A program made the translations under genes and the position numbers. 64,000 nt of DNA from Paractinoplanes abujensis. GTDB lineage: Bacteria > Actinomycetota > Actinomycetes > Mycobacteriales > Micromonosporaceae. The notes beneath the pieces were generated by a model. That model saw only the letters and a list, made by a program, of their open reading frames with translations, did not search any database and was not told the origin of the DNA. Shown one piece after another: positions 43,129-53,400 of this stretch (position 1 is its first letter; the number at the start of each line of letters is the position of its first letter). The stretch is taken from contig NZ_JACHMF010000001.1 of assembly GCF_014204895.1 (NCBI RefSeq), positions 372,001 through 436,000 on the forward strand, read 5' to 3'.

Positions 43129-43971
43129 ATGCCGGACACATTGCCGGGCGACAGTCACGTGCACAGCGAGTGGTCGTGGGACACGTCGGCCGGGGACATG
43201 GTGGGGACGTGCGCCCGGGCCGTCGAGATCGGGCTTCCGGCTGTCGCGTTCACCGAGCACTTGGACTTCAACCACTGGCTGGCCACCCCGGAGTCGCTGA
43301 CGGTGAGTCCTCACTACGTGCCCTTCACCGGGGACGACCTGGTGGTGCGGCCGCCGGTGTTCGACGCCCGGGCCTACCTCGCGGCGATCGACGACTGCCG
43401 TGAACGGTTTCCGGGATTGCGCATCCTCAGCGGGCTGGAGATCGGGGAGCCGCACCTCAACCCGGCCGCGGTCGCCGACATTCTGGCGGCCGGGCCGTTC
43501 GACCGGGTGCTCGGATCGTTGCACTGCCTGCCGGTGGCCGGCGGTCACACCAGCCCGCCCGTGTTGCTCGAGCAGGTCAAGCCGGGCGAACTCGTCCGTC
43601 GCTACCTGGCCGAGGTGCCCTCGGTGGTGGCCGCCGGCGACGTGTTCGCCGTGTTCGCCCACATCGACTACGCGATCCGTTTCTGGCCCGCCGACGTGGC
43701 GCCCTTCGAAGCGGCCGATTTCGAGCCCGAGTTCCGGCATGCGCTGCGGGCCCTGGCCGACGGCGACCGCACGCTGGAGGTCAACACCCGCCTCCCGCTG
43801 GACCCGCAGATCGTCGGCTGGTGGCGCGAGGAGGGCGGCCGCACTGTCTCCTTCGGCAGCGACGCACACCTGCCGTCAGCCCTGGCCCGGGGTTTCCGCG
43901 AGGCCGCGCACATGGTCGAGGCCCACGGTTTCCGCCCTGGCCGCGAGGCCCACGACTTCTGGACCCGCTGA
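43129..43971 (+). CDS. PHP-domain phosphatase, histidinol-phosphatase-like (copy 2)
   Basis: A 280-residue paralogue of the preceding PHP protein, with DSHVHSEWSWD, FTEHLDFN, GLEIGEPHL, AHIDYAI and FGSDAHLPS all conserved, so it should be an active metal-dependent phosphoesterase. ATG 43129 is chosen since AAGGGGG ends 6 nt before it; the ATG at 43123 touches that site. The pair is a tandem duplication that has diverged, mainly in the loop after FTEHLD and in the middle segment, which could change substrate. Confidence 0.88.
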   Translation: MPDTLPGDSHVHSEWSWDTSAGDMVGTCARAVEIGLPAVAFTEHLDFNHWLATPESLTVSPHYVPFTGDDLVVRPPVFDARAYLAAIDDCRERFPGLRILSGLEIGEPHLNPAAVADILAAGPFDRVLGSLHCLPVAGGHTSPPVLLEQVKPGELVRRYLAEVPSVVAAGDVFAVFAHIDYAIRFWPADVAPFEAADFEPEFRHALRALADGDRTLEVNTRLPLDPQIVGWWREEGGRTVSFGSDAHLPSALARGFREAAHMVEAHGFRPGREAHDFWTR

Positions 43972-44015
43972 CAAGCGACGCCAAAAGGGAGTACGGCGCA
44001 GGAGGCGCGGCTCGG

Positions 44016-44180
44016 GGTGCGGCACGAGGAGCGCGGCGCGAGGGGTGTGACGCTGGGTGCGGCACGAGGGCTCCGGCCGAGGGGTGTGACGCTGGGGTGC
44101 GGCACGAGGAGCATGGCGCGAGGGTGTGACGCCGGCGGTGCGGCGCGAGGAGCGCGGCGCGGCTCAGAAGCGGCGTGGCG
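44016..44180. repeat. 40-nt tandem array downstream of the PHP gene
   Basis: Units begin GGTGCGGCACGAGG at 44016, 44056 and 44096, with a fourth variant (GGTGCGGCGCGAGG) at 44137. Units are 40-41 nt and contain GAGGGGTGTGACGC. The interval 43972-44264 shows no credible gene. Confidence 0.8.
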
Positions 44181-44220
44181 CGAGGGGTGCGGTGCTCGAA
44201 GTGGCCCTCGTGGACAGGCC

Positions 44221-44250
44221 GAGGCCCCCGGCGGCGGTGCCGGGGGCCTC
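44221..44250. terminator. Terminator of the MMPL gene, possibly bidirectional
   Basis: GAGGCCCCCGGC (44221-44232) and its complement (44239-44250) form a perfect 12-bp stem around a 6-nt loop, 15 nt beyond the stop of the minus-strand MMPL gene; it may also stop plus-strand transcripts. Confidence 0.75.
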
Positions 44251-44264
44251 GGGGTGACGGGCGG

Positions 44265-46460
44265 TCAGTGGCGGCCGGCCAGCTCCGGCGCGGGGGTGGG
44301 TGGGGTCACGGCAGGGGCGGCGTGCCGGCCGCGGGGGCGCATGAAGCGGGGCGCCCACCAGTTGGCCTTGCCCAGCAGCGTCATCGCCGACGGCAGGACC
44401 ACCGCGCGGATGATCGTGGCGTCCAGGAGGATTGCGGCGGCCAGGCCGATGCCCAGCTGCTTCATGTCGATCGTGGACAGCGTGGCGAAGATGGCGAACA
44501 CCGCGACCATCACCAGGGCCGCGCTGCTGACCGTGCCGGCCGAGCCGGTGATGCCCTCGGCCACGGCTTCCCGGGTCGGCACGCCGCGCAGCACCGCCTC
44601 GCGGATCCGGGACACCACGAACACGTGGTAGTCCATCGACAAGCCGAACAGCACCACGAACAGGAACAGCGGCAGCCAGCTGACGATCGCGTCCATCGAG
44701 GTGAAGTTGAGCAGGTCCGGCGCCCAGCTGCCCTGGAAGACCAGAACCAGCAGCCCGTACGCGGCCCCGACCGAGAGCAGGTTGAGCAGGATCGACGTCA
44801 GGGCCACCACGATCGAGCGGAACGTCCACGCCATCATCAGGAACGTCAGCAGCAGCACGACCCCGGCCACGATCGGCAGGGTCCGCCAGATGTGCTCGGC
44901 GTAGTCCTCGTTGTTGGCCACGTCGCCGCCGACCGCATAGGTGACGCCGGGCAGGCCGTCGAGGGCGGCCGGCACCAGGTCGCTGCGCAGCCGGTGCAGC
45001 GAGTCGGCCGCCTCGGAGCTGCGCGACGAGAACGGCGTGGCCACGTGCAGCACGCTGACCGTCTTGTCCGGCGAGACCTCGATGTCGGGACCGTTCTGCT
45101 CCAGCGGCGCGAACAAGCGGTCGCCTTGGGTGCTGCGAGCGAGCTTCTCGAGAGCCGGTTGCACCGTGGAGGCGGGGCCGGTCACGGCGATCAGGTGGCT
45201 GGTGCCGTTGCTGGGATAGGCCGCGGTCAGCCGGTCGTACGCCTGCATGGCGGGAGTCGTGCGCGGCAGATCCTCCGTACCGGGGAATTTGAGGTTCATG
45301 CCCAGCGCCGGCGCGGCCAGGGCCAGCAGCGCGAGCACGCTGACGATCAAAGTGGCCGCGGGCCAGCGCAGCGCGGGATAGAGGACGCGCCGCCACAAGG
45401 AGCCGTCGTTGCGGGCGGTCAGCCGCCACACGAACGGCACCCGCGGCCGGTCGACCCAGCGGCCCAGCTTGGCCAGGATCGCGGGCAGCACGGTCAGGGA
45501 GCCCAGCACGGCCACCGCGACCACGAGGATGGAGCCGACCGCGAGCGACGAGAACGTGGAGTCCCCGGCCAGGAACAGCCCGGCCATCGCGATGATCACG
45601 GCCGTGCCGCTGACCACCACGGCGTGCCCGGAGGTCTCGGCGGCGATCTCCACCGCGTCGACGTGCCCGCGGCCCTTCGCCCGTTCCTCCCGTTCCCGGC
45701 GGACGTAGAACAGCGAATAGTCGACGCCGACGGCCATGCCGATCAGCAGGATGACGCTGGACGTCGTGTCGGTCGACGGGACCAGGTGCGAGGCCAGCGT
45801 GGAGAGACCCATCGCGGCGGCCACCGACGACAACGCCAGCAGCACCGGCACGCCCGCGGCGATCAGCGCGCCGAAGACCAGGATCAGGATGGCCAGGGTG
45901 ACCGGCAGGCTGAGGATCTCGGCCCGCTTGAAGTCGGCGCCCAGCGTGTCGTCCAGCGCCTTGCCGATCGACGGCCCGCCGACCTGCTCGATCCGCAGCC
46001 CGGGGTGGGCCTGCTGCACCTCGGCGGTGGCCGTGCGCAGCGGCTCGACGCGGTCCGCGGCGGTTTCCGGGTCACCGCTCATCGTGATCGGCACCAGCAG
46101 GGCCGAGCCGTCGTTGGCCGGGATCGGCCGGCCGACCTCGGCGACCCCGGTAACCGTGCGCAGCTTCGTGGTGGCGTCGGCGGCGGCCTTGTTCGCGGCC
46201 GTGGTGTCGAGTTTCCCCGTACGGGCGGTGATCAGCACGTTGTCGACGGCGGGCTCGTCGGCGAAGCCGCCCTTGTCGATCATCACGTACGCGCGGCCGG
46301 CCTCGCCGATCGCGTCGTCCTGCGCGGTGGCCTCTTTCATGCCGGCCGCGTTGCCGCCCATGAAGCACACCGCCACGAAGACCACCCAGAGGGCGATCGC
46401 GCGCCACGGATGTTCGGCGCTCCACCGCGCCATGCGTACGGTTACCGGTCGCTTACCCAT
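44265..46460 (-). CDS. MMPL family RND-type membrane transporter
   Basis: A 731-residue transporter with an N-terminal membrane helix (AIALWVVFVAVCFMGG), a large extracytoplasmic domain, a block of five or six helices containing GMAVGVDYSLFYVRREREE, a second loop and a C-terminal helix block with FGLSMDYHVFVVSRIRE. The paired GxxxDY motifs are the proton-relay signature of MMPL proteins. These export lipids or antibiotics, or confer resistance, driven by proton flow. ATG 46460 follows a G-rich site by 5 nt. It is divergent from the serine protease gene. A second MMPL gene lies at 48196. Confidence 0.91.
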   Translation of the reverse strand: MGKRPVTVRMARWSAEHPWRAIALWVVFVAVCFMGGNAAGMKEATAQDDAIGEAGRAYVMIDKGGFADEPAVDNVLITARTGKLDTTAANKAAADATTKLRTVTGVAEVGRPIPANDGSALLVPITMSGDPETAADRVEPLRTATAEVQQAHPGLRIEQVGGPSIGKALDDTLGADFKRAEILSLPVTLAILILVFGALIAAGVPVLLALSSVAAAMGLSTLASHLVPSTDTTSSVILLIGMAVGVDYSLFYVRREREERAKGRGHVDAVEIAAETSGHAVVVSGTAVIIAMAGLFLAGDSTFSSLAVGSILVVAVAVLGSLTVLPAILAKLGRWVDRPRVPFVWRLTARNDGSLWRRVLYPALRWPAATLIVSVLALLALAAPALGMNLKFPGTEDLPRTTPAMQAYDRLTAAYPSNGTSHLIAVTGPASTVQPALEKLARSTQGDRLFAPLEQNGPDIEVSPDKTVSVLHVATPFSSRSSEAADSLHRLRSDLVPAALDGLPGVTYAVGGDVANNEDYAEHIWRTLPIVAGVVLLLTFLMMAWTFRSIVVALTSILLNLLSVGAAYGLLVLVFQGSWAPDLLNFTSMDAIVSWLPLFLFVVLFGLSMDYHVFVVSRIREAVLRGVPTREAVAEGITGSAGTVSSAALVMVAVFAIFATLSTIDMKQLGIGLAAAILLDATIIRAVVLPSAMTLLGKANWWAPRFMRPRGRHAAPAVTPPTPAPELAGRH

Positions 46461-46687
46461 CACTGCCCCCCGCTGCGATTCCTGTGTCGAAGCTGAAGGT
46501 AGGGAGTGCGGAAGCTGGGTACATCGGGGCCGAACCCCGGTCGGCCCCCGAGTCCGCGACACGCCGGCGAAGCGGAAAGGGGTGGCGACACGCCGCGGAA
46601 AAGCCCACAAATCGCCCATACGGCTCAGGGTTTCCCCCGGGACTTCCCCGATTCGCGGCCCTTGATCGCTTTGGTTAGGTTGTCCAC

Positions 46688-47455
46688 ATGGGACAGCGAA
46701 AGAGGTCGATTCTCACTGCGATCGGCGCCGCCGCGATCGTGCTTCTCGGGTCCGCGGGCCCGGCGCACGCGATCGCGAACGGTGACCCGGTCAAGAAGGG
46801 CCGATACGCCTTCTCGGTCAAGCTGACCATGACCGGTATCCCGACCGCCGACGGCGGCAAGCGAAACAGCGCGTGTTCCGGCGCGCTGGTCGCCCGTCAG
46901 TGGGTGATCACGGCCGGGCACTGCTTCCGTGACCAGAACGGTGTGCGGGTCGAGCGCCCGGTGGCCGACTCGACGATCGCGACGATCGGCCGCACCGATC
47001 TGACCGACACGTCACGGGGGCACGAGCTGGAGATCGTGGCGGTGCGGCAGTCCAGCACCGCTGACGTGTCGCTGGCCAAGCTGGCCGAGCCGGTTCGTGA
47101 CGTCCGCCCGATCCGGGTGGGCCGCACGGCGCCGGCGATCGGGGACGTTCTGCGGGTCACAGGTTACGGGTCCACCACGAGCGTGAACCCGGCTCCGGTG
47201 ACCTGGCTGCGTACAGGAGAGATGGAGGTGGTCGCGCTCAGCGACTCGGTCACGGGAGTCGAGGGGTTCGCCCCGCAGGCTGACACCACACCCTGCCCGT
47301 ACGACTCGGGTGGCCCGTTCTTCGTCGAACGGGGCAAGCGGCCGCCGCTGCTGGTCGCGGTGGTCAGCAACGGGCCGTCGTGCCCGCACGACAGCGTCGA
47401 GAACGCGGCTCGGGTGGACAATCTCGCCTCCTGGGTCTCCGAAGTCACACGCTGA
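46688..47455 (+). CDS. Secreted trypsin-like serine protease (S1 family)
   Basis: A 255-residue pre-protein. The signal peptide ends with AHA (residue 28) and the mature N-terminus starts near IANGDPVKKG, as in chymotrypsin-like actinobacterial proteases. The catalytic triad is complete: His78 in ITAGHCF, Asp126 in TADVSLAKL, Ser207 in YDSGGP; the Cys pair around His and the TPCPYDSGGP context suggest disulfides. Extracellular, probably degrading proteins. Substrate specificity is not certain. Monocistronic, with a terminator 13 nt downstream. Confidence 0.9.
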   Translation: MGQRKRSILTAIGAAAIVLLGSAGPAHAIANGDPVKKGRYAFSVKLTMTGIPTADGGKRNSACSGALVARQWVITAGHCFRDQNGVRVERPVADSTIATIGRTDLTDTSRGHELEIVAVRQSSTADVSLAKLAEPVRDVRPIRVGRTAPAIGDVLRVTGYGSTTSVNPAPVTWLRTGEMEVVALSDSVTGVEGFAPQADTTPCPYDSGGPFFVERGKRPPLLVAVVSNGPSCPHDSVENAARVDNLASWVSEVTR

Positions 47456-47467
47456 CAGTCGTTCGCC

Positions 47468-47499
47468 GGGCCGGTTGCGGGGAAACCCGTAGCCGGCCC
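47468..47499 (+). terminator. Terminator hairpin after the serine protease gene
   Basis: GGGCCGG (47468-47474) pairs with CCGGCCC (47493-47499); an inner GCGGG/CCCGT pairing around GAAA extends it. It is followed by TTTCGTGTG. Confidence 0.7.
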
Positions 47500-47546
47500 T
47501 TTCGTGTGCGGTGAACTGGGAGAGGGTGAACTGTGAGGACCGCCAC

Positions 47547-47570
47547 GGTCGGTTACCGACCAACTTGGTC
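47547..47570. promoter_or_regulatory. Two overlapping palindromes, likely TetR operator
   Basis: GGTCGGTTACCGACC (47547-47561) is a perfect 7-1-7 inverted repeat, and GACCAACTTGGTC (47558-47570) is a perfect 6-1-6 repeat sharing four bases with it. Both lie 24-47 nt upstream of the TetR start, a typical place for autorepression. Confidence 0.68.
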
Positions 47571-47593
47571 CATATCCGACTAGGGTGGTCCGC

Positions 47594-48160
47594 ATGCCGC
47601 GACCGACGAAGCAACAGATCGACGACGAGATCCTGGAGACCGCCGCGACCCTCTTCGCGCGGCACGGCTTCAAGGAGACGTCGATCCAGCGCATCGCCGA
47701 CGCGGTGGGCTACTCCAAGACCGGTCTGCTGCACCGCTATCCGACCAAGGAGGCACTGCAGCAAGCGGTGGTCGATCACGCTCTGCGGGAGATCCGCGAA
47801 GTGGCCGCCGCGGTGCGCGACCTGCCGCCGGGCCCGGGTCGTGACCGAGCGGCCGTCGCCGGTATCGCCCGCCTCGCCCTGGAGAGCCGCGGCACCGTCG
47901 CGCTCCTGCTCAGCGGCCTGGTGAGCGAGCCCGAGAGTGAGCTCGGCTGCATCCTCGAAACCATCGGCGACGTGATCTTCGAGTGTTTCGCGACCGATCC
48001 CGAGACCGATCCGATCCGCGCGGTCCGCGTGGTCGGCGCCCTGGGTGCGCTCGCCGTCGTGGGCGTCACCCTGCAGGCCAAACCGCTCGTCGTCACCCTC
48101 GACGACCTCATCGACGTCAGCTACGACGCGCTCGGCCACGGCCGGGCCGCGTCCGCATAA
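47594..48160 (+). CDS. TetR family transcriptional regulator
   Basis: A 188-residue repressor. The N-terminal helix-turn-helix is clear (ILETAATLFARHGFKETSIQ, then RIADAVGYSKTGLLHRYPTK). The C-terminal ligand domain is short and hydrophobic. ATG 47594 is 35 nt upstream in transcript order of an MMPL gene start, so both form one operon, and the TetR probably senses a compound exported by that transporter. Overlapping palindromes upstream are its probable site. Confidence 0.92.
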   Translation: MPRPTKQQIDDEILETAATLFARHGFKETSIQRIADAVGYSKTGLLHRYPTKEALQQAVVDHALREIREVAAAVRDLPPGPGRDRAAVAGIARLALESRGTVALLLSGLVSEPESELGCILETIGDVIFECFATDPETDPIRAVRVVGALGALAVVGVTLQAKPLVVTLDDLIDVSYDALGHGRAASA

Positions 48161-48195
48161 GCCGCGCCCGCACCGACGAGCAAGGGAACAAGGAC

Positions 48196-50376
48196 ATGGC
48201 AACACTGCTGCACCGCCTCGGAATGGGGGCAGTCCGCCACAAGGCCATCGTCATGGTGGCCTGGCTGGTCGCCCTGATCGCGCTGGGCGTCGGGGCCGCC
48301 ACCCTCTCCGGCAAGATGGCCAACTCCTTCTCGATCCCCGGGCAGGAGTCGACCACCGCGCTCGAACTCATGGAGCAGCGTTACGGCGAGGCCTCGTCCG
48401 GCGCGACCGCCCAGGTGGTGATGGAGGCGCCCGGCACCGGCAAGATCACCGAGCAGGCCGCGGCCGCCCAGGTCGCCCAGGTCGTGGCCAAGCTGCAGAA
48501 GCTGCCCGGCGTCGTCTCGGCCACCAACCCCCTCGATCCGCAGGCGCCCACCGTGTCGCGGGACCAGCGCGCCGCGTACAGCACCGTCACGTACGACGTG
48601 AAGCCCGAGCAGATCACCCCCGAGCAGCGTAAGGCGCTGACCGCGGTGGTCGACGAGTCGCGCGGCGCCGACCTGACCGTCGAGGCCCGTGGCGACGCCA
48701 CGCAGGAGTCGGGGGCCGACATCGGCGGCGCGGGCGAGATCATCGGTGTCGTCGTGGCGCTGGTCGTGCTCGCGATCACCTTCGGCTCGCTGCTGCTGGC
48801 CGGCATGAACCTGCTGACCGCGCTGATCGGCGTGGGCATCGGCGCGCTCGGCATCGTCACGCTCAGCGGCTTCACCGAGCTGCAGGCGACCACCCCGATC
48901 CTGGCGGTCATGCTGGGCCTGGCCGTCGGCATCGACTACGCGCTGTTCATCGTCACCCGGTTCCGCCAGGAGCTGCGCCGCGGCCTGCCGGTGCCCGAGG
49001 CGGTCGCGCTCGCGGTCGGCACCGCCGGCTCGGCCGTGGTCACCGCCGGTCTGACCGTGGTGATCGCGCTGGCCGGCCTGTCGGTCGCCGGCATTCCCTT
49101 CCTGACCGAGATGGGCCTGGCCGCCGCGGCCACCATCGTCGTCGCCGTGCTGGTGGCGATCACGCTCGTGCCCGCCTTCCTGGGCGCGATCGGCCTGCGG
49201 GCGCTGCCCAAGGCGGCCCGGTCCAACCCCGTCGAGGCCCCCGTGCGGGACCGCGGCTTCTATCGCGGGTGGGCGCGCATGGTGACCCACCAGCGGGCGC
49301 TCAGCCTGATCGTGGCGGTCGCGGCCCTGGCCGTGATCGCGATCCCGTTCTTCTCGATGCAGACCACGCTGATCCAGCGGGCCGCCGAGGGCAGCACCCA
49401 GGAGAAGGCCGACGAGATCATCTCCGAGCGGTTCGGACCGGGTTTCGCCGGCCCGCTGCTGGTGCTGATCGACGGCACCGGAGCACCGGCGTACGCGGCG
49501 ACCGTACGGGAGAAGATCTCGGCCCTGCCCGGCGTGGCCTTCGTGGCCGAACCGCAGCCGAGCCAGGGCGGCAACACCGCGCTGATCTCCATCATCCCGG
49601 CCTCGGGCCCGGAGGACACGGCCACGATCGACCTGGTGCACGCCATCCGCGACGACGTGGCCGACGGGCCGGACGCCGAGGTCTACGTGACCGGGCAGAC
49701 CGCCGTCAGCATCGACGTGTCCGAGAAGCTCGACCAGGCCCTGCCGATCTACCTGATCCTGGTCGTCGGGCTGGCGTTCGTGCTGCTCGTGCTGGTCTTC
49801 CGCTCGCTGCTGGTGCCGGTGGTGGGCGTGGTGGGCTTCCTGCTCACGATCGGTGCCGCGCTCGGCGCGACCACCGCGGTGTTCCAGTGGGGCTGGCTGG
49901 CCGACGTGGTCAACGCCGAGACCACCGGGCCGCTGCTCAGCCTGGCCCCGATCATCATCGTGGGCATCCTGTTCGGCCTGGCCATGGACTACCAGGTCTT
50001 CCTGGTGTCGCGGATGCACGAGGCGTACGCCCACGGGGCGAGCCCGCGCGACGCCGTGATCACCGGCTTCCGGCAGGCCGCGCCGGTGGTCGTGGCGGCC
50101 GCGACGATCATGTTCGCGGTGTTCGCGGGCTTCGTGCCCGAGGGCAACGACACGATCAAGCCGATCGCGTTCGCCCTGGCCATCGGCATCCTGTTCGACG
50201 CCCTGGTGATCCGGATGGTGGCTGTGCCGGCCGCGATCGCGCTGCTGGGCCGCTCGGCCTGGTGGCTGCCGAAGTGGCTGGCCTGGCTGCCGGCCGTCGA
50301 CGTGGAGGGCACGGCCCTGGAACGGCACGTTCCGGACGACGCACGCGACATCGAGGAACACGCCCACGCGGTGTAA
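48196..50376 (+). CDS. MMPL family RND-type membrane transporter
   Basis: A 726-residue transporter with the same layout as the MMPL protein at 44265: an N-terminal helix, an extracytoplasmic domain, a helix block with GLAVGIDYALFIVTRFRQE, a second loop and a C-terminal helix block with FGLAMDYQVFLVSRMHE. The paired DY motifs for proton relay are intact. It is co-transcribed with the TetR gene. Substrate unknown; efflux of a toxic or self-made compound is likely. Start ATG 48196 follows an AAGGA site. Confidence 0.92.
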   Translation: MATLLHRLGMGAVRHKAIVMVAWLVALIALGVGAATLSGKMANSFSIPGQESTTALELMEQRYGEASSGATAQVVMEAPGTGKITEQAAAAQVAQVVAKLQKLPGVVSATNPLDPQAPTVSRDQRAAYSTVTYDVKPEQITPEQRKALTAVVDESRGADLTVEARGDATQESGADIGGAGEIIGVVVALVVLAITFGSLLLAGMNLLTALIGVGIGALGIVTLSGFTELQATTPILAVMLGLAVGIDYALFIVTRFRQELRRGLPVPEAVALAVGTAGSAVVTAGLTVVIALAGLSVAGIPFLTEMGLAAAATIVVAVLVAITLVPAFLGAIGLRALPKAARSNPVEAPVRDRGFYRGWARMVTHQRALSLIVAVAALAVIAIPFFSMQTTLIQRAAEGSTQEKADEIISERFGPGFAGPLLVLIDGTGAPAYAATVREKISALPGVAFVAEPQPSQGGNTALISIIPASGPEDTATIDLVHAIRDDVADGPDAEVYVTGQTAVSIDVSEKLDQALPIYLILVVGLAFVLLVLVFRSLLVPVVGVVGFLLTIGAALGATTAVFQWGWLADVVNAETTGPLLSLAPIIIVGILFGLAMDYQVFLVSRMHEAYAHGASPRDAVITGFRQAAPVVVAAATIMFAVFAGFVPEGNDTIKPIAFALAIGILFDALVIRMVAVPAAIALLGRSAWWLPKWLAWLPAVDVEGTALERHVPDDARDIEEHAHAV

Positions 50377-50468
50377 AACCACGCTCAAAACGGCTTACGC
50401 CGCAAATATCCTGAAGCAGGTAGCCCAATCCACCCACGTAACGTAGTCCGGCTTGCTGGAATTGAGAC

Positions 50469-53400
50469 ATGTGGCCGGAACATGAAGACGATGAGGGTGG
50501 GCTGCCCGGTGCCGAGGTCAGGTCGGCCCTGGAGACCTGGCGCTCCGGCCTGGTCGACCTGACCGGCGCCAACCCCCTGCTCAACTTCGCCCGGGTCGCC
50601 TCGGGCGCCGTGGAGATCACCGGCCCGGCGCCCAAGGCGATCGTCAAGGTCCTGCAGGACGGCGGCGGGTACGCCTTCGGATCCGACGACCCCGACGCTC
50701 CCGGGCGCGTGCTGCGCACCGAGCTGGCCGAGGAGCAGCTCGGTGCGTTGCTGCACGCGTTCTGGCGCCGCTCCCGGCAGGAGATGCTCGACCGGGGTGT
50801 CTCGCCGCTCTACCTGGGCCTGGGCATGCTGCACTGGTCCGACGACGACGGTTCCCCGTACGAGAGCCCGATCCTGCTCATCCCGGTCGAGATCGACCCG
50901 GCCGGCCCGCGGCTGATCGCCCGCCCCGAGGACCCGATCGTCAACCCGGCCCTGGTCGTGCGCATGGGCGAGCTCGACATCGAGATCCCCGAGATCAACT
51001 CGCTGGCCGAGCTCGACGTCACCGTGCTCTGGGCCAAGGTCGACGTGGCCATCGGCGAGCGGCGGGGCTGGTACGCCGACGAGACGGTCACGCTGTCCTG
51101 CCTGAGCGTGCACCGCGAGGCGATGTACTACGACCTGTTCTTCAACGAGCCGCACATCGTCGAGCATCCCGTCGTGCGCGCCCTGGCCACCCGCGACGCC
51201 GACCGTACGTTCGCCTTCGAGCCCACCCCGGTCGAGCGCATCGACGTCGTGGCCCCGCCCGAGGAGGTGCCGCTGATCCTCGACGCCGACGCCACCCAGC
51301 GCGTCGCGGTCGCCGCCGCCGTGGCCGGGCGCAGCTTCGTGCTCGAAGGCCCGCCCGGCACCGGCAAGTCGCAGACGATCGCCAACATCGTGGGCGGGCT
51401 GATGCACGCGGGCAAGCGGGTGCTGGTCGTCTCGGAGAAGGCCGCCGCGCTCGACACCGTGCAACGCCGGCTCACCGAGGCCGGGCTCGGCAACTACCTG
51501 CTCGCCCTGCACAGCGACCTGACCGGGCGGCGCGAGGTGGCCGACGTGCTGGCCGCCGCGCTCGAGACCGAAGCGGTGCCGCTGGCGACCATGGACCCGA
51601 TCGACCGGCGGGCCGTCCGCGAGCGCCGGGAGAGGCTCACCTCGTACGCGGAAGCCTTGAACCGGATCCGGCAACCGCTCGGTCGCAGCCTGTTCGACGT
51701 GCTGGGCATCTGTGCCCGCCTGCTCGACGTGCCGGCGGCCCCGGTCGCGCAGGTCGACCCGCACGACCTCACCGGCGAGGCCGTCCACCGCATCCACGAG
51801 GCGGTGGCCCGGCTCGGGCGGGTGCGCAGCGAATCGTACGTGTGGCGCGAGGCCGTCGACCGCGAACCGCTGGACGCCCGGCTGCGTCAGGCCCTGCACG
51901 CGCTGGGCAAACTGGCCGAGACGGTGATCGCCAACTCGACCCTGGCCGACGCGTTCGACCTGCACGAGCCGTCCGGCGCGGCCCGGCTGGCCGCCCTCTC
52001 GGCGCACGCGGGCAAACGCCCGGTCAAGGTCGAGGAGGACTGGCTGACGATCGACACCATCCAGCCGGTTCAGAAGGCGGCCACCGACCTCACCCACCAC
52101 CTGGCCGCACTGCGCTACGGCGGGATCCCGTGGTCCGAGCTGCCCTCGGCCGACGACATGTCCGGCATCCCCGACCTGTCGCACCTGATCCCGGAGGCGG
52201 TCGACCTCAAGCCGCTCAACGCCGCCCAGGCCGACCACCTGGCCAACAAGTTCGCCGAGGAGGCCGACCGGCTGGAGAGCCGCCAGGAGAGCCTGGACCG
52301 GGTCACCGCCCGCCTGGGCCTGCCCAACGTGGTCACGTTCCCCGACTCCAACCGCGTCATCACGATCTCCGAGCTGATCAACCGCGAGCACAAGCCCGAA
52401 CCGGCCTGGTTCGAGACCGGTGGGATGCCCGCGGCCCACGCGGCGGTGCGCGCCCTGCGGCTGGCGATCGACCGCGTACGGGAAACCGAGTCCCAGGCCC
52501 GCCAGCACTTCGACGAGACGGTGCTGGGCGAGCCGATCACCGAGGTGGCCGACCGGCTCACCCGCAACCGGGGCCCGCGCAAGCTGCTGCGGCCCTACCG
52601 GCGCGACAAGAAGCTGGCCGCCGAGGTCGCCCTGCCCGACGTCAAGCCGGCCCAGGCCGTGGCCAACGTCGAGGACGCCGCCGCCTGGAAGAACGCGCTC
52701 GAGGACCTGGCCGCGGCCGAGGCCGAGCACGCCGAGCAGCTGGGCCGGCACTGGAAGGGCATGAACACCGACTTCCACGCCGTCCAGGAAGCCCTGCACA
52801 CCGCGGACGAGGTGATCCGCGAGGTGCCCGCGGACGCGCTGCCCGCCGTCACCGTGCACGTCTGCGCGCCCCGGCCCAACAGCGCGCTGCTGCGCATCGT
52901 GGGCGAGGCCCGCGACGAGTTCACCCGGTTCCGCACCACGCTGCGCCCCGCGCCGGCCCGGGCCCCGCGGCCCGAGCTGGGGGAGGGCGCGATCGCCGAC
53001 GCGGTGACGTGGCTGCGCGCCCACATCGCCCCGCTGCACGCCGCGGCCGAGATGATCCGCTCCTACAGCGTGCCCACCGGGCGCGACCTCACGCTGGCCG
53101 AGGCCATGGAGATCGCCGAGCAGCGGCAGGCCGCCACCGACGCCGAGGCCGCCATCTGGGCCGACGCCACGACGCATTCGGCCGTGCTGGGCACGGTCTA
53201 CCGCGGCACCAAGACCGACGACGAGGCGATGAACGAGGTCGTCGCGTGGACGGTGCAGGCCCGGCGGCTGATGACCGGCGAGGACGCGCCGATGACGCGT
53301 GAGCAGGCGCACGCGCTGATGGAGGCCCACCCGACCGAGGAGCTGTCCCCGGCCGTGGCCGGCTGGGAGTCGGCGCGGGGGCACGTGCTGGACGCGTTCG

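Noticed and set aside
44175..46496. A 773-codon plus-strand frame opposite the MMPL gene
   Set aside because: The minus-strand frame has clear transporter helices and paired DY motifs; the plus frame is His/Arg/Gln-rich shadow.
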